Below, piece by piece: positions 13,641 through 25,752 of a stretch of DNA of 64,000 nt. Source of the stretch: Mycolicibacterium aurum. GTDB taxonomy: Bacteria > Actinomycetota > Actinomycetes > Mycobacteriales > Mycobacteriaceae. Location of the stretch: assembly GCA_900078775.1 (NCBI GenBank), contig LT549889.1:3224001-3288000 (forward strand). Direction: 5' to 3'. The translations under genes were made by a program, and so were the position numbers. Position 1 is the stretch's first letter; each line of letters begins with the position of its first letter. Below the pieces are notes generated by a model. The model did not search any database. It was given only the letters and a program-made list of their open reading frames with translations, and was not told the origin of the DNA.

Positions 13641-13672
13641 CAAACACACTATTGAGTTCTCAAACAACAGAC
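13641..13672 (-). promoter_or_regulatory. Box A antitermination element of the rrn leader
   Basis: The minus strand reads TGTTGTTTGAGAACTC then AATAGTGTG, the conserved mycobacterial rRNA leader element thought to load NusB/NusA antitermination factors and to start the processing stem. Confidence 0.7.
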
Positions 13673-13712
13673 CAGATTGTGAAGAAGTCTCCCTTTGAAG
13701 GGCAACCCTGCC

Positions 13713-13741
13713 AGCTTAAACTATCTGTTCCGGCGAGTCAA
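13713..13741 (-). promoter_or_regulatory. Proximal rrn promoter (PCL1 type)
   Basis: -35 TTGACT (13736-13741) and -10 TAAGCT (13713-13718) with a 17-bp spacer, followed by the CTGGCAGGGTTGCC block conserved at mycobacterial rrn start sites. Confidence 0.8.
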
Positions 13742-13776
13742 GCTTCTCTGTCTCGCGTCTCCGCGGCGACTTCAAA

Positions 13777-13806
13777 AGATTAGAGCTTCCTGCGTTTCAA
13801 AGTCAA
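13777..13806 (-). promoter_or_regulatory. Upstream rrn promoter (P1 type)
   Basis: -35 TTGACT (13801-13806) and -10 TAATCT (13777-13782), spacer 18 bp, only about 20 bp beyond the murA stop codon. Tandem promoters are expected for rrnA of mycobacteria. Confidence 0.7.
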
Positions 13807-13851
13807 ATCCGCTGGTCAGAGGCTTAAAAGCGGCTTCTGAGGCGACTCGGC

Positions 13852-15105
13852 CTAGCTTACCCGCTCAACCTCGGCTCCCAAACTGACCAGGTTCTCCACG
13901 AACAGCGGGTAGCCACGGTCGATGTGGAAGACGTCGTGCACCTCGGTATCGCCGTCGGCGACCAGGCCGGCCAGCACCAGGCCGGCACCGGCCCGGATGT
14001 CCGACGCCCACACCGGAGCACTCGACAACTGGGGCAGGCCCCGCACCACCGCATGGTGACCATCGGTCCGGGCGTCCGCACCCAACCGGATCATCTCCTC
14101 GACGAACCGGAACCGTGCTTCGAACACGTTCTCGGTGATCATCGACGTGCCGTCGGCAATGCAGGCCAGGCCGATGGCCATCGGCTGCAGGTCGGTCGGG
14201 AATCCCGGGAACGGCAGGGTCGCGACGTTGACAGCCTTGGGCCGCTCGTACTGCACCACCCGGAAACCGTTGTCGTGCTGGGTGACGGTCGCACCCGCAT
14301 CGTGCAGCTTGTGCAACACCAGCTGCAGGTGCGCGGGGTCCACCCCGGTGACCGAGATGTCACCGCGCGTCATCGCCGCGGCTATCCCCCAGGTCGCCGC
14401 GACGATCCGGTCCCCGATCACCCGGTGCTCGGTCGGATACAGCCGGTCGACCCCGGTGATCGTCAACGTCGACGAGCCGGCACCGGACACCTGCGCGCCC
14501 ATCTCGTTGAGCATCGTGCAGATGTCGGCGATATCGGGTTCGCGGGCCGCGTTGTGGATCGTCGTCACACCTTCGGCGAGCACCGCAGCCATCAGGATGT
14601 TCTCGGTCGCCCCCACGGACGGAAACTCCAACTGGATTTCCGCACCACGCAACCGGTCGGCCTCTGCGACCACGCAACCGTGCTCGATGTTGCACCGGGC
14701 GCCGAGCTGGCGCAGCCCGGACTGATGCATGTCCAACGGCCGGGATCCGATCGCGTCACCGCCGGGCAGCGCCACCTTCGCCCGCTTGCCCCGGCCCACC
14801 AACGGGCCGAGCACACACACCGAGGCGCGGAACTGGCGAACCGCGGCGAAGTCCGCGTCGTACTTGACCTCGTCGGGCGAGGTGATCCGCACGGTCGACC
14901 CGTCGAGTTCGACGGTCGCCCCCAGCCCCCGCAGTACCTCCGCCATCAACGGGACATCCAGGATGTCCGGGCAGTTGGTGATCGTGCTGGTGCCCTCGGC
15001 CAACAGCGCCGCCGCCATCAGTTTGAGCACACTGTTCTTTGCTCCCCCGACGGCGACTTCACCCGATAACCGGCTCCCGCCCGTCACCACGAAACGATCG
15101 CTCAC
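13852..15105 (-). CDS. murA: UDP-N-acetylglucosamine 1-carboxyvinyltransferase
   Basis: A 417-residue enzyme for the first committed step of peptidoglycan synthesis (enolpyruvyl transfer from PEP to UDP-GlcNAc). The N-terminus reads [20 protein letters not shown], with the active-site KN pair in '[11 protein letters not shown]'. The catalytic loop reads [11 protein letters not shown] with Asp117 in place of the usual Cys, the known mycobacterial substitution that blocks fosfomycin alkylation. The GTG start at 15105 is chosen by homology; a TACACT box sits 7 nt upstream, so the mRNA is probably leaderless. It lies directly upstream of the rRNA operon on the same strand, as in other mycobacteria. 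Confidence 0.96.
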   Translation of the reverse strand: MSDRFVVTGGSRLSGEVAVGGAKNSVLKLMAAALLAEGTSTITNCPDILDVPLMAEVLRGLGATVELDGSTVRITSPDEVKYDADFAAVRQFRASVCVLGPLVGRGKRAKVALPGGDAIGSRPLDMHQSGLRQLGARCNIEHGCVVAEADRLRGAEIQLEFPSVGATENILMAAVLAEGVTTIHNAAREPDIADICTMLNEMGAQVSGAGSSTLTITGVDRLYPTEHRVIGDRIVAATWGIAAAMTRGDISVTGVDPAHLQLVLHKLHDAGATVTQHDNGFRVVQYERPKAVNVATLPFPGFPTDLQPMAIGLACIADGTSMITENVFEARFRFVEEMIRLGADARTDGHHAVVRGLPQLSSAPVWASDIRAGAGLVLAGLVADGDTEVHDVFHIDRGYPLFVENLVSLGAEVERVS

Positions 15106-15112
15106 GCGGGCC

Positions 15113-15118
15113 AGTGTA
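15113..15118 (-). promoter_or_regulatory. Putative -10 box of murA (leaderless)
   Basis: TACACT on the minus strand, seven nucleotides before the murA GTG. No ribosome binding site lies between. Confidence 0.55.
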
Positions 15119-15175
15119 AGCACCCGCGGTATCAGTTGGAGAACACTGCGGCGACGATCCCCCGCCGTCCCCCGG

Positions 15176-15181
15176 TACGGT
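15176..15181 (+). promoter_or_regulatory. Putative -10 box of the adenosyltransferase gene (leaderless)
   Basis: TACGGT on the plus strand, six nucleotides before the ATG at 15188. It is divergent from the murA -10 box 57 bp away. Confidence 0.5.
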
Positions 15182-15187
15182 CTAACC

Positions 15188-15775
15188 ATGGCTGTGCACC
15201 TGACCCGCATATACACCCGGACCGGCGACGATGGCACCACCGGACTCAGCGATTTCAGCCGGGTGTCCAAGAACGACGCACGTCTGGAGGCCTACGCGGA
15301 CTGCGATGAGACCAACGCCGCGATCGGTGTCGCGCTGTCCCTCGGCCGGCCCGACGAGACCATCCGCCAGGTGCTGCTGCAGATCCAGAACGACCTGTTC
15401 GACGCGGGTGCCGACCTGTCCACGCCGGTCGTCGCGAACCCCGAGTACCCGCCGCTGCGGGTGCGCCAGGACTACATCGATCGCCTGGAAGCGTGGTGTG
15501 ACGAGTTCAACGAAGATCTGCCCAAGCTCGACTCGTTCATCCTGCCCGGCGGCACCGCGCTGTCGGCGCTGCTGCACGTGGCGCGCACGGTGACCCGGCG
15601 GGCGGAACGCGCGGCCTGGCGGGCCGTCGATCAGTACGGGGATTCGGTGAACGTCCTGCCGGCCAAGTATCTGAACCGGCTGTCCGATCTGCTGTTCATC
15701 CTGTCCCGGGTGGCCAACCCGGACGGTGATGTGAAGTGGAAGCCGGGCGGCGATCGCCAGCGAGCCGGCGACTAG
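15188..15775 (+). CDS. PduO-type cob(I)alamin adenosyltransferase
   Basis: A 195-residue ATP:corrinoid adenosyltransferase that makes adenosylcobalamin. The N-terminal ATP-binding motif [14 protein letters not shown] is clear, followed by the family motifs around '[10 protein letters not shown]' and, near the C-terminus, '[13 protein letters not shown]' and '[14 protein letters not shown]', which carry the conserved Arg/Asn. It corresponds to Rv1314c. It is divergent from murA, with overlapping upstream regions, and its stop overlaps the convergent DUF2550 gene by 4 bp. Its neighbours give no further hint; adenosylcobalamin-dependent mutases are elsewhere. Confidence 0.93.
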   Translation: MAVHLTRIYTRTGDDGTTGLSDFSRVSKNDARLEAYADCDETNAAIGVALSLGRPDETIRQVLLQIQNDLFDAGADLSTPVVANPEYPPLRVRQDYIDRLEAWCDEFNEDLPKLDSFILPGGTALSALLHVARTVTRRAERAAWRAVDQYGDSVNVLPAKYLNRLSDLLFILSRVANPDGDVKWKPGGDRQRAGD

Positions 15776-16224
15776 GCCGAACGCCGGCGGCGACGCGTCC
15801 GCGGGGACGGCCGGGATTCCAGCCACGAGGTGAACGCGGTCAGCGCACCGCGATCCAGCGCGACCTCGTAGCCGCGGCCGCGTTCGGGGCTGACGTCGCG
15901 CAGCTCCAGGATGACGATCTCTTCGGTCATGATGTCGAACTCGTCCCCGCGTGGGGACCGCCGCGCGACGACTTCCAGCCCGAGCCGGCTCAACCGGCGG
16001 TCCGGCCACCAGCGCATGCTGGACAGCCGATAGAACTCGGCCTCGCCACCGCGGTACCGCAGCACGCCGTGCCGCCAACCCTGGCCGCCCTCGGCCGGAT
16101 AGTCACGCAGGATGGCCGCCGTCCCCCCGACCTGGCGCAGCTTCCACAACCGGTAACCCAGGGCGACGACCGCCAACAGCAAAACGCCGACGAGCGCGAC
16201 CATGAACATCATGGACGCGCTCAT
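15772..16224 (-). CDS. DUF2550 family single-pass membrane protein
   Basis: A 150-residue protein with one N-terminal transmembrane helix (MSASMMFMVALVGVLLLAVV), a conserved cytoplasmic part containing 'GWRHGVLRYRGGEAEFYRL' and 'SMRWWPDRRLSR', and a basic Arg-rich tail. This matches the actinobacterial DUF2550 family (Rv1312), always found just downstream of atpC. Its function is unknown; the position, 16 bp after atpC on the same strand, suggests co-transcription with ATP synthase, but there is no evidence that it is a subunit. Confidence 0.88.
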   Translation of the reverse strand: MSASMMFMVALVGVLLLAVVALGYRLWKLRQVGGTAAILRDYPAEGGQGWRHGVLRYRGGEAEFYRLSSMRWWPDRRLSRLGLEVVARRSPRGDEFDIMTEEIVILELRDVSPERGRGYEVALDRGALTAFTSWLESRPSPRTRRRRRSA

Positions 16225-16240
16225 CGGCGTTGCCTACTTA

Positions 16241-16606
16241 CTAGTCGAGCTGCCCGACCGCACGCAGCCGCGCGCGGCCCCAGGCGGCCGTCGATTCGTC
16301 GTCGGACTCGGCGTCGCGCTTGGCGGCGTCGGCATCGACCTCGGACTCGAACTGAGCGTTCTCCACGAGAAGGCTCACCTTGCCCTCGGTCACCGACAGG
16401 AAACCGCCGTCCACCGCGATGCGAAGGTCATCCTCGCCCTCCCGCTCGACGCGCACCATGGCGTCGTCGACCAGCTGGGCCACCAGCGGGATGTGCCGCG
16501 GCAGGATGCCGATCTCACCGGCGGTGGTGCGGGTGAAGACGAATGTGGCCTTGCCCGACCACAACTCGCGCTCGACGGCGACGATCTCGACGTCAAGGTC
16601 AGCCAT
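16241..16606 (-). CDS. atpC: F1F0 ATP synthase subunit epsilon
   Basis: A 121-residue subunit with the N-terminal beta-sandwich ([36 protein letters not shown]) and a short C-terminal helical part, as in mycobacteria where the second helix is reduced. It joins gamma in the rotor and helps couple rotation to catalysis and limit ATP hydrolysis. It is the last F1 gene of the operon, 63 bp after atpD. Confidence 0.96.
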   Translation of the reverse strand: MADLDVEIVAVERELWSGKATFVFTRTTAGEIGILPRHIPLVAQLVDDAMVRVEREGEDDLRIAVDGGFLSVTEGKVSLLVENAQFESEVDADAAKRDAESDDESTAAWGRARLRAVGQLD

Positions 16607-16669
16607 GGCACACCACCTTTCGTACTGAAACGCTCAACTCAACCCATTTGTTCTTCGCGCAAGCGCTCA

Positions 16670-18121
<1,452 letters not shown>

Positions 18122-18131
18122 TTACGTAGGC

Positions 18132-19055
18132 CTATTTCGAGTCGGCCAGCGCGTTGGCGCCGCCGACGATCTCGCTGATTTCCTGGGTGATCTGCGCCTG
18201 ACGCTCGCGGTTGGCCGCCAGCGTGAGTGCCTTGATCAGATCGTCGGCGTTGTCGGTGGCCGACTTCATGGCGCGCCGGCGCGAGGCCGACTCCGATGCG
18301 GCTGCCTCCAGCAGAGCCGCGTACACCCGGGTCGCGATGTAGCGCGGCAGCAGGGCGTCGAACAGCGTCTCGGCGTTCGGTTCGAACGAGAACAGGGTGT
18401 GCGGCCCGGTTTCAGCCTCGCCCACGTACTCGACGACCATCGGGGCGATCCGCAGGGCCACGGCTGTCTGCGACAGCATCGACCGGAACTCGGTGGACAC
18501 GATGTGGATCTCGTCCACCCCGAGGATGCCGTCGGCACCCGCGTCGTCACCCTCGTCGTCGGCACCGGACATGAACGCGGTCACCAGGGTATCCGCGATC
18601 TCCTTGGCGTTCTCGTACGTCGGCCGCTCGGAGAAGCCGGTCCACGACTCGGATACCTTGCGCTGGCGGAAGCTGTAGTAGCCCAACGCCTTCCGGCCGA
18701 CGACATAGACCACCGGGTCCTTGCCCTCGTCACGCAGCAGCGAGAAGAGCTCCTCGGCGCGGCGCAGCACGTTGGCGTTGTAGCCGCCGCACAGACCGCG
18801 GTCTGAGGACACCACCAGCACGGCGGCCCGCTTCGGGTTCTCCCGCGGGACGAGCAGCGGGTGATCCAGCGCGCTGGCACCGGCAAGCTCGGTGAGCATG
18901 TTGGTGATCTCGGTGGCGTAGGGCCGAGCAGCCTCGACCCTCGCCTGTGCCTTGGCGATTCGCGACGTGGCGATCAGTTCCTGGGCCTTGGTGATCTTCT
19001 TGATCGACCCGGCGGATTTGATACGCCCACGCAGCTCGCGCAGTGTGGCTGCCAT
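18132..19055 (-). CDS. atpG: F1F0 ATP synthase subunit gamma
   Basis: A 307-residue central stalk subunit with the N-terminal coiled-coil helix ([20 protein letters not shown]), the conserved '[13 protein letters not shown]' and the C-terminal '[19 protein letters not shown]'. It carries the acidic mycobacterial insertion loop ([15 protein letters not shown], near residues 165-180), absent from E. coli and reported to affect rotation and coupling. It is separated from atpA by 7 bp. Confidence 0.97.
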   Translation of the reverse strand: MAATLRELRGRIKSAGSIKKITKAQELIATSRIAKAQARVEAARPYATEITNMLTELAGASALDHPLLVPRENPKRAAVLVVSSDRGLCGGYNANVLRRAEELFSLLRDEGKDPVVYVVGRKALGYYSFRQRKVSESWTGFSERPTYENAKEIADTLVTAFMSGADDEGDDAGADGILGVDEIHIVSTEFRSMLSQTAVALRIAPMVVEYVGEAETGPHTLFSFEPNAETLFDALLPRYIATRVYAALLEAAASESASRRRAMKSATDNADDLIKALTLAANRERQAQITQEISEIVGGANALADSK

Positions 19056-19062
19056 TGGTTAC

Positions 19063-20712
19063 CTAGGCCTTCTTGGGTGCCGGCTTGCGGACCTTGACCG
19101 ATTCCTTCTCCAGATCCTCGGGATCCAGAGCGTCGGCATCGTGCTCGGTCGCGACGACAGAGCTGCCGTCGGAAGCCGAGAAGCCCTTCTTGAAGTCGTT
19201 GATGACCTTGACGAGCTTCTCCTCGGCCTCCTCGGAGAGCTTCTTGGTCTCCTTGATGCCGGTCAGGATGTCGGCGTGGCTGGCCTTGACGTGCTCCAGC
19301 AGCTCCGCCTCGAAGCGCGAGACGTCTTCGGCGGGAACCGAATCCAGGTGGCCCTGGGTGCCGAGGAAGATCGCGACGACCTGGTCCTCGACGGCCAGCG
19401 GGCTGTACTGGGGCTGCTTGAGCAGCTCCACCAGGCGCACACCGCGGTCCAGCTGAGCCTTCGACGCGGCGTCCAGGTCGGAGGCGAAGGCCGCGAAGGC
19501 CTCCAGCTCGCGGTACTGCGACAGGTCCAGGCGGAGACTTCCCGCCACCTCCTTCATCGCCTTGATCTGCGCGGCGCCACCGACGCGGGACACCGACACA
19601 CCGACGTTGACGGCCGGCCGGACGCCCTGGTTGAACAGGTCGGACTCCAGGAAGCACTGACCATCGGTGATCGAGATGACGTTGGTCGGGATGAAGGCCG
19701 AGATGTCGTTGGCCTTGGTCTCGATGATCGGCAGACCGGTCATCGAGCCGCCACCGAGCTCGTCGGACAGCTTCGCGCAACGCTCCAGCAGGCGGGAGTG
19801 CAGGTAGAAGACGTCACCGGGGAACGCCTCGCGGCCCGGCGGGCGGCGCAGCAGCAGCGAGATGGCGCGGTAGGCGTCGGCCTGCTTGGTCAGATCGTCG
19901 AACACGATCAGGACGTGCTTACCGTCGTACATCCAGTGCTGGCCGATGGCCGAGCCGGTGTACGGGGCCAGCCACTTGAAGCCGGCGGGATCCGACGCCG
20001 GGGCCGCGACGATGGTGGTGTACTCCATCGCGCCGCCCTCTTCGAGCGCACGCTTCACCGAGGCGATCGTGGTGCCCTTCTGGCCGATCGCGACGTAGAC
20101 GCAGCGCACCTGCTGCTGCGGGTCACCGGTTTCCCAGGCCTGACGCTGGTTCAGGATGGTGTCCACGGCGACGGCGGTCTTGCCGGTCTTGCGGTCACCG
20201 ATGATCAGCTGACGCTGGCCACGGCCGATCGGGGTCATGGCGTCGATGGCCTTGATACCGGTCTGCAGCGGCTCGCCGACGCCCTGGCGCTGAACCACGG
20301 ACGGTGCCTGCAGTTCCAGCGCACGACGGGTCTCGGACGCGATGTCACCCTGACCGTCGATCGGCTGGCCCAGCGGGTTCACCACGCGGCCGAGGAACGC
20401 GTCGCCGACCGGCACCGAGAGCACCTCGCCGGTGCGCTTGACCTGCTGGCCCTGCTCGATCTTGTTGAACTCGCCCAGGATCACGGCGCCGACGCTGTGC
20501 TCGTCGAGGTTCAGCGCCACGCCCAGCACGCCGCCCTCGAATTCGAGCAGCTCCTGGGTCATGACCGAGGGCAGGCCCTCGACGTGGGCGATGCCGTCAC
20601 CGGCATCGACAACGGTGCCGACCTCTTCCCGCTCGGTGTCGGCGGAAAACGAGGATACGTAATCCTCGATGGCACCTTCGATATCAGAAGCGGAGATTGT
20701 CAACTCTGCCAT
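19063..20712 (-). CDS. atpA: F1F0 ATP synthase subunit alpha
   Basis: A 549-residue subunit with P-loop [15 protein letters not shown], the alpha signature '[17 protein letters not shown]' and an extra C-terminal tail of about 35 residues (from '[20 protein letters not shown]' onward) typical of mycobacteria, where this extension is known to suppress ATP hydrolysis. Alpha alternates with beta in F1. The start ATG at 20712 is 56 bp downstream of the b-delta gene. Confidence 0.98.
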   Translation of the reverse strand: MAELTISASDIEGAIEDYVSSFSADTEREEVGTVVDAGDGIAHVEGLPSVMTQELLEFEGGVLGVALNLDEHSVGAVILGEFNKIEQGQQVKRTGEVLSVPVGDAFLGRVVNPLGQPIDGQGDIASETRRALELQAPSVVQRQGVGEPLQTGIKAIDAMTPIGRGQRQLIIGDRKTGKTAVAVDTILNQRQAWETGDPQQQVRCVYVAIGQKGTTIASVKRALEEGGAMEYTTIVAAPASDPAGFKWLAPYTGSAIGQHWMYDGKHVLIVFDDLTKQADAYRAISLLLRRPPGREAFPGDVFYLHSRLLERCAKLSDELGGGSMTGLPIIETKANDISAFIPTNVISITDGQCFLESDLFNQGVRPAVNVGVSVSRVGGAAQIKAMKEVAGSLRLDLSQYRELEAFAAFASDLDAASKAQLDRGVRLVELLKQPQYSPLAVEDQVVAIFLGTQGHLDSVPAEDVSRFEAELLEHVKASHADILTGIKETKKLSEEAEEKLVKVINDFKKGFSASDGSSVVATEHDADALDPEDLEKESVKVRKPAPKKA

Positions 20713-20768
20713 GGTTTTTCGTCTTCCTACCTTTGATCTGGGTGATGAGTCTTGGGGATCGGGTCTCG

Positions 20769-22106
20769 TCAGTCCGGCAGCTGGTTCTGCGCGGCAGCCA
20801 AGCGGGACGCGATGGAGCCGTCGATCACTTCGTCACCGACGGTGATCGACAGACCACCGAGCAGTTCCGGATCGACATGCAACTGGACGGACACCGGATG
20901 CCCGTAGATACGCGTGAGCACCGCGGTGAGGCGATCGCGCTGGGCGTCGCTCAATTCCGCTGCGGCACTCACGTGGGCGACGACCTCCCCGCGACGGGCC
21001 ACAGCCAGCTCGGCGAGATCGATCACGGCTTCGTCGGCACGCTCGCCGCGGAGCAGGGTCACGGTCTGGGCCAGCAGCGCGGCGGCCGTGCCGTTGGCAC
21101 TGCTGCCGGTCCCGACCACCTTGTCCAGCAGGGCGACTCGGGTTGCGGCATCGGCGGTGTAGTCGCTCAGCAGCGCGGACAGTCGCGGCTCCTCATCGAG
21201 CACCCGACCGAACTGGAACAGCTGATCCTCGACCTCGTCGACCTCACCGGCGACCTTGGCGCGCTGCAGCAGAGCCAGCCGCGCGATGTGCTCGATGCCG
21301 TCGATCAGGTTGGACTCGACCGACCAACGCTGCGAGACGGCGGTGCGGACGAGCTTGAGGGCCGGGTCGCCGATCTTGCCGGTCAGCAACTTGTCGACCA
21401 GCGCGACCTTGGCCGCCGGCGAATCGGTCGGCTCGGCGAGGTGCTTGGTCAGCGTGCCCTCGGAGATCAGCAGCTTGGCCACCGCGGTCAGGTCGTCGGC
21501 CAGTGCGGTCAGACCGTTGGCATCCAATCCGCCTGCAGCGCTGTCGAATTCGGCGGTCAGGGCTTCCACAGCCGCACGGCTGGCGGCCCGCAGTCCGGCG
21601 GTGATGCTGGTCTCGACGACCGCCGCCGAGGGTGCCATCTGGTCCAGATCGTCCAGGAAGCGATCGACGGTCGCGGCCTGAGCGGCCGGGTCGGCCACGT
21701 GGGCACGGACCAGATCGCCGGCCTTGCGCACCGCGTCGTCGCCGAGGCCCAGACGCAGCTCACGCACCGTCTGCTGGCGGAGCAGCTGAATCTGCTGCCC
21801 GCCCTGCGTCTTGATCCGCTCGGCGTCGACACCGGCCTGCTCGGCCAGCTGGGCCTTGATCCGCTCGGCGTCCTGCTGGGCCTCGCTGGTCACGCTGCCG
21901 GATTCGGCGGCGGCATCGGCGAGTGCCTTGGCATGCATCGCGTCGGCATCGGCGAGCCGCTTCGCCGCTTCGGCGCTCTCGGCCAGGGCGACCCTGATGG
22001 CTTCCTGCTGCTTGACCATCAGCCCCTTGATCAGGGGGGCCACCCACTTGACGATGATGAACACGATGACGGCGAAGCCGATCAGCTGTCCGATGAATGT
22101 CGACAT
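20769..22106 (-). CDS. atpH: F1F0 ATP synthase fused subunit b-delta
   Basis: A 445-residue fusion found only in mycobacteria and close relatives. Residues 1-25 are a membrane helix, about 30-165 a coiled-coil b-like stalk with Ala/Glu/Lys/Arg heptads, and about 270-445 the delta (OSCP) domain ending in '[20 protein letters not shown]'. It forms half of the peripheral stalk together with the separate b subunit. The ATG abuts the atpF stop codon directly, so translation is probably coupled. Confidence 0.97.
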   Translation of the reverse strand: MSTFIGQLIGFAVIVFIIVKWVAPLIKGLMVKQQEAIRVALAESAEAAKRLADADAMHAKALADAAAESGSVTSEAQQDAERIKAQLAEQAGVDAERIKTQGGQQIQLLRQQTVRELRLGLGDDAVRKAGDLVRAHVADPAAQAATVDRFLDDLDQMAPSAAVVETSITAGLRAASRAAVEALTAEFDSAAGGLDANGLTALADDLTAVAKLLISEGTLTKHLAEPTDSPAAKVALVDKLLTGKIGDPALKLVRTAVSQRWSVESNLIDGIEHIARLALLQRAKVAGEVDEVEDQLFQFGRVLDEEPRLSALLSDYTADAATRVALLDKVVGTGSSANGTAAALLAQTVTLLRGERADEAVIDLAELAVARRGEVVAHVSAAAELSDAQRDRLTAVLTRIYGHPVSVQLHVDPELLGGLSITVGDEVIDGSIASRLAAAQNQLPD

Positions 22107-22607
22107 CTACTTGTTCCGTCCCGAATTCACGTCGACGCCGAGGATGCGGCTGGCCAGGGTGGCCGACAGGCCATCCACCGACGAAGCCAGCTCGGCTTGA
22201 GCGGCTGCACCCTGCTGGGACAGCTTCTCGTTGGCCTGGCGTACCGTCTCGGCGACCTCACCGCTGGCCTCGGCCCGCTTCGAGTCGACGACCTGACGGC
22301 CGGCGGCGCGGGCCTCGTCACGAAGAGCCGACGCCTCGGCGCGTGCGCCGGCCATCGCCTCGTCGTAGTCGGCCTGAGCGGCTGCCACCTGTTCGGCCGA
22401 CTTGCGGCTGTCAGCAGCGGTCTTGGCCAGCATGGCCTCGCGCTCGGCGAGCACCTTGCTGATCGGCGGCACCACCCACTTCCAGATCACGGCGAGCGTG
22501 ATCAGGAAGATGAGCAGCACGGCGAAAAAGGTGCCGTTGGGGATCAGGAAGTTACTGGTCCCACCGCCCTCTTCTGCGGCCACGATGGATACGGTCAGTT
22601 GGTCCAT
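22107..22607 (-). CDS. atpF: F1F0 ATP synthase subunit b
   Basis: A 166-residue protein with one transmembrane helix ([20 protein letters not shown]) followed by a long charged coiled coil. It pairs with the b part of the fused b-delta subunit in the peripheral stalk. It is 9 bp downstream of atpE and directly abuts atpH. Confidence 0.96.
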   Translation of the reverse strand: MDQLTVSIVAAEEGGGTSNFLIPNGTFFAVLLIFLITLAVIWKWVVPPISKVLAEREAMLAKTAADSRKSAEQVAAAQADYDEAMAGARAEASALRDEARAAGRQVVDSKRAEASGEVAETVRQANEKLSQQGAAAQAELASSVDGLSATLASRILGVDVNSGRNK

Positions 22608-22616
22608 GCTGTCGGA

Positions 22617-22946
<330 letters not shown>

Positions 22947-23735
22947 TTAGTGCGCGTGCGCTTTTTCGTCGTGGTCGTCGTGAACTTCCATCGACTGGCT
23001 GAAGTACAGGATCGTCAGCAGCGAGAAGATGAAGGCCTGGATCAGACCGACGAACAGGTCGAAGGTCTTCCAGATGGCGTTGGGGGCCCACTGGATGTAC
23101 CAGGGGAACATCGCGATCAGGCCGACCAGGATGCCGCCGGCGAAGATGTTGCCGAAAAGTCGGAGTGCCAGCGAGATCGGCTTGGCGAGTTCCTCGACGA
23201 TGTTGATCGGGGCCAGGAAGGCGACGTGGCCCTTGACGACGGCGACCGGGTGGCCGATCGCGCCGCGGCGCCAGAAGCCGGCCGCGTGGTAGCAGATGAA
23301 CACGAACAGGGCCAGGGCCAGCACGAAGTTGATGTCCGAGGCGGGCGGCTTGTACAGCTCGGCGGCCGCACCGTCGGCACCGCCGTACTGCCACGGCAAC
23401 ACCGCGAGCCAGTTCGAGATGAGGATGAAGGCGAACAGCGCGACGGCCAGCGGCAGCACGAAGGGCGCGACCTTCATGCCGATCGAGCCCTCGATCTGCT
23501 GGCGCATCTGGATGGTCAGAGCCTCCCAGAACAGCTGCACACCGCCGGGGACACCGGTGGAGGTGACCTTCGACTTCAGGTAGAACGCCAGGCCGATGAT
23601 GATCAGCGCGGTGATCGCGGTGGCCAGGATGGTGTCACCGTTGAACGTCATGCCGAACATCTCGAACACCATCGTGTGGTGTCCGACGTGGATGGCGGTG
23701 CCACCCTCTTCGGCGGCGAGCACAGTCTCAGTCAT
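22947..23735 (-). CDS. atpB: F1F0 ATP synthase subunit a
   Basis: A 262-residue membrane protein that supplies the proton half-channels next to the c ring. Several hydrophobic helices are present, with the conserved stator Arg in '[20 protein letters not shown]' and the '[14 protein letters not shown]' motif. The C-terminus is His-rich ([11 protein letters not shown]). It is 69 bp upstream of atpE and 10 bp downstream of atpI. Confidence 0.96.
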   Translation of the reverse strand: MTETVLAAEEGGTAIHVGHHTMVFEMFGMTFNGDTILATAITALIIIGLAFYLKSKVTSTGVPGGVQLFWEALTIQMRQQIEGSIGMKVAPFVLPLAVALFAFILISNWLAVLPWQYGGADGAAAELYKPPASDINFVLALALFVFICYHAAGFWRRGAIGHPVAVVKGHVAFLAPINIVEELAKPISLALRLFGNIFAGGILVGLIAMFPWYIQWAPNAIWKTFDLFVGLIQAFIFSLLTILYFSQSMEVHDDHDEKAHAH

Positions 23736-23745
23736 CAGGGTCAGC

Positions 23746-24210
23746 TCAATCCTTCGAATCCGATGCGGGGACGCCTTCGACGTCCAAGCCGTTGGAGCGG
23801 ATCTTCTTCAGCACCGGGATGCTGGTGCTCATGACCAGCAGCGCCTGGAAGATGGCCAGCCCGAACAGCACCGCAATTCCGCCGTGTGCCTTGAAGTAGA
23901 TGGCCACCACCAATGCGACTGCGGTGATCACCAACAGTCGCGTGGCGGAGTTCACAGCCATCTTCTTCTTGAGAGGGTGGTCCTGCATCGTGATCGACTC
24001 GACAGCCTTACGCACCAGCAGCGCGTTGAGCAGACCGAGGCCGAGTCCGAGGCCGAAGAACACACCGAAAAAGATGTTGCCGACGAAACCGGCGGCCGCG
24101 ACGGCCACAGCGGTCAACGCCACGCAGACGATCAGCAGCCGCACCGGACGGAAGGCGACGGAAGGGAACACCAAGGGCGCGTCATGCGCTGGCGTCGTCA
24201 CGTCGTTCAC
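23746..24210 (-). CDS. atpI: ATP synthase I-like protein
   Basis: A 154-residue protein with four predicted membrane helices at the head of the ATP synthase operon, equivalent to Rv1303. The family is proposed to help c-ring assembly or magnesium supply, but sequence conservation is low and no motif proves this. GTG start at 24210. It is separated from atpB by 10 bp, so it is certainly co-transcribed. Confidence 0.8.
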   Translation of the reverse strand: MNDVTTPAHDAPLVFPSVAFRPVRLLIVCVALTAVAVAAAGFVGNIFFGVFFGLGLGLGLLNALLVRKAVESITMQDHPLKKKMAVNSATRLLVITAVALVVAIYFKAHGGIAVLFGLAIFQALLVMSTSIPVLKKIRSNGLDVEGVPASDSKD

Positions 24211-24495
24211 CTCAATCCCGCGGCGTCGAGGGGGGTACTGATCGGTAACACAAAAAACTGCAAAACTGCTGTGCGTGCCCGACGAGAGTATCGGAAGGCA
24301 GCGGGCGCGCTGGAATCACCCAAGGGGTAGCTCCCTGTTTTCGTTCATATAGACGGTCGTGCATCGGCGCCGAGCGGTCTTCTCAAACTGCTGGGCCAAG
24401 CCGGCAACCCGCGTGGTTCTCGGGTTATGACGGGAACCGTACCACAAGGTAGGAGGCACAAAAACCGGCCTACTACTTTCGGTCGTACATCGGCT
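24211..24495 (-). other. Upstream region of the atp operon
   Basis: A 285-bp gap between the wecA stop and atpI. It should hold the main atp promoter, but no convincing -35/-10 pair could be picked. GGTTC/GAACC arms near 24414-24444 form only a weak stem. No gene is seen. Confidence 0.5.
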
Positions 24496-25686
24496 CTACG
24501 GCTCCTGGATCGGACTGTTCCGGCCGCGCAACAGCGGTATCAGTGTCACCACCCCGGCGACCACGATGGCCGCGAGCATGACGGCCAGGGTGTGCCTGGG
24601 ATCGAAGAAGATGGTGCTGGCCGCACCCAGGGCGACGATGCCGACCCACAGGTAGATGAGCAGCACGACGCGGCGGTGCGAATGCCCGATCTGCAGCAGC
24701 CGGTGGTGCAGGTGCATCTTGTCCGGGCTGAACGGGCTCTTCCCGGCGCGGGTGCGGCGCACGATGGCCAGCAGCATGTCCAGTGCGGGCACGAACATCA
24801 CCGCCACCACCAACAGGAACGGCGACAGCAGCGCGAAGACGTCGCGGGCCCCGTAGGCGTTCTGCGAGATCGGGCCCGCCGCCGTGGTCGACGCGGCCGC
24901 GAGCATCAGCCCGATCAGCATCGAACCGGAGTCCCCCATGAAGATCTTGGCCCGGTGGAAGTTGTGCGGCAGGAATCCCAGACAGGCCCCGGCCAGCACC
25001 ACCGAGATGATCGCCGGCGGGTAGAACAGCACGTCACCGCCGTGGTCGCGGAGCAGGCCGACGGAGAAGATGCAGATGGCCAGCGCCGTGATCAGGCCCA
25101 GCCCGGCGGCCAGCCCGTCCAGCCCGTCGACGAAGTTCATCGCGTTGACGATGGAGACCGTCAGCGCCAGGGTCAGCAGGATCGAGGTCACCTGGTCCAG
25201 CACGATGGTGCCGACCCCGCCGATCGGGATGTACAGCACGCTCCAGGCGACGCCCATGGTGACCAGCACGCTGGCGGCGGTGATCTGCCCGGCGAACTTG
25301 GTCAGCGCGTCCAGGCCCCACCGGTCGTCGATGAGCCCGACCAGCATGATGAGCCCGCCGGCGACCACCACGGCGGGCATACCGGTGGAGTAGACGAAGC
25401 CGCGGTTGAGCGCGGGCAGCTGGGAGGCCAGCAGCACCGCCCCGACCACACCGAGGTAGATGGCCAGCCCGCCCATCCGCGGGGTGGGCTGCACGTGCAC
25501 ATCGCGCTCGCGTGGGTAGGCCACCGCACCGACGCGCAGGGCCAGCGCCCGTACCCAGCCGGTGGCGAAGTAGGTGATGATCGCGGCGGCCAGCCCGACG
25601 AGCGCGAGTTCGCGCAGCGGGACACCGGCCCCGCGGTCGGAAAGGGCGAGCAGACCCTCAGCCAGAAAGACCGGTTCGCTCACCAC
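24496..25686 (-). CDS. wecA: Decaprenyl-phosphate GlcNAc-1-phosphate transferase
   Basis: A 396-residue polytopic membrane enzyme of the MraY/WecA family (Rv1302). Visible motifs are LIDDRWGLDALTKFAGQ (the Asp pair), the NAMNFVDGLDGLAAG loop, MGDSGSMLIGL and 'KMHLHHRLLQIGHSHRR', the polar cytoplasmic loop used for UDP-sugar binding. It transfers GlcNAc-1-phosphate from UDP-GlcNAc to decaprenyl phosphate, the first step of the galactan linker joining arabinogalactan to peptidoglycan. It lies downstream of the sua5 gene on the same strand (66-bp gap). Confidence 0.95.
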   Translation of the reverse strand: MVSEPVFLAEGLLALSDRGAGVPLRELALVGLAAAIITYFATGWVRALALRVGAVAYPRERDVHVQPTPRMGGLAIYLGVVGAVLLASQLPALNRGFVYSTGMPAVVVAGGLIMLVGLIDDRWGLDALTKFAGQITAASVLVTMGVAWSVLYIPIGGVGTIVLDQVTSILLTLALTVSIVNAMNFVDGLDGLAAGLGLITALAICIFSVGLLRDHGGDVLFYPPAIISVVLAGACLGFLPHNFHRAKIFMGDSGSMLIGLMLAAASTTAAGPISQNAYGARDVFALLSPFLLVVAVMFVPALDMLLAIVRRTRAGKSPFSPDKMHLHHRLLQIGHSHRRVVLLIYLWVGIVALGAASTIFFDPRHTLAVMLAAIVVAGVVTLIPLLRGRNSPIQEP

Positions 25687-25752
25687 TCGGTGAACCGTAC
25701 GCGAAGACGCTGAACGCGGCGGTGCGTGCCGGGCGCCGCCGGGGACGGCGTG

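Larger units (their letters stand above)
13491..13851 (-). other. rRNA operon promoter and leader region
   Basis: A 361-bp interval between the murA stop and the 16S 5' end. It holds two promoter-like pairs (13777-13806 and 13713-13741), the CL1 block CTGGCAGGGTTGCC just after the proximal promoter, and a box A-like antiterminator around 13641-13672. No gene is seen in it. Confidence 0.85.

Noticed and set aside
13816..13839. Imperfect dyad cagaggct...ggcttctg after murA
   Set aside because: Considered as a murA terminator, but the stem has mismatches and lies within the rrn promoter region; too weak to call.
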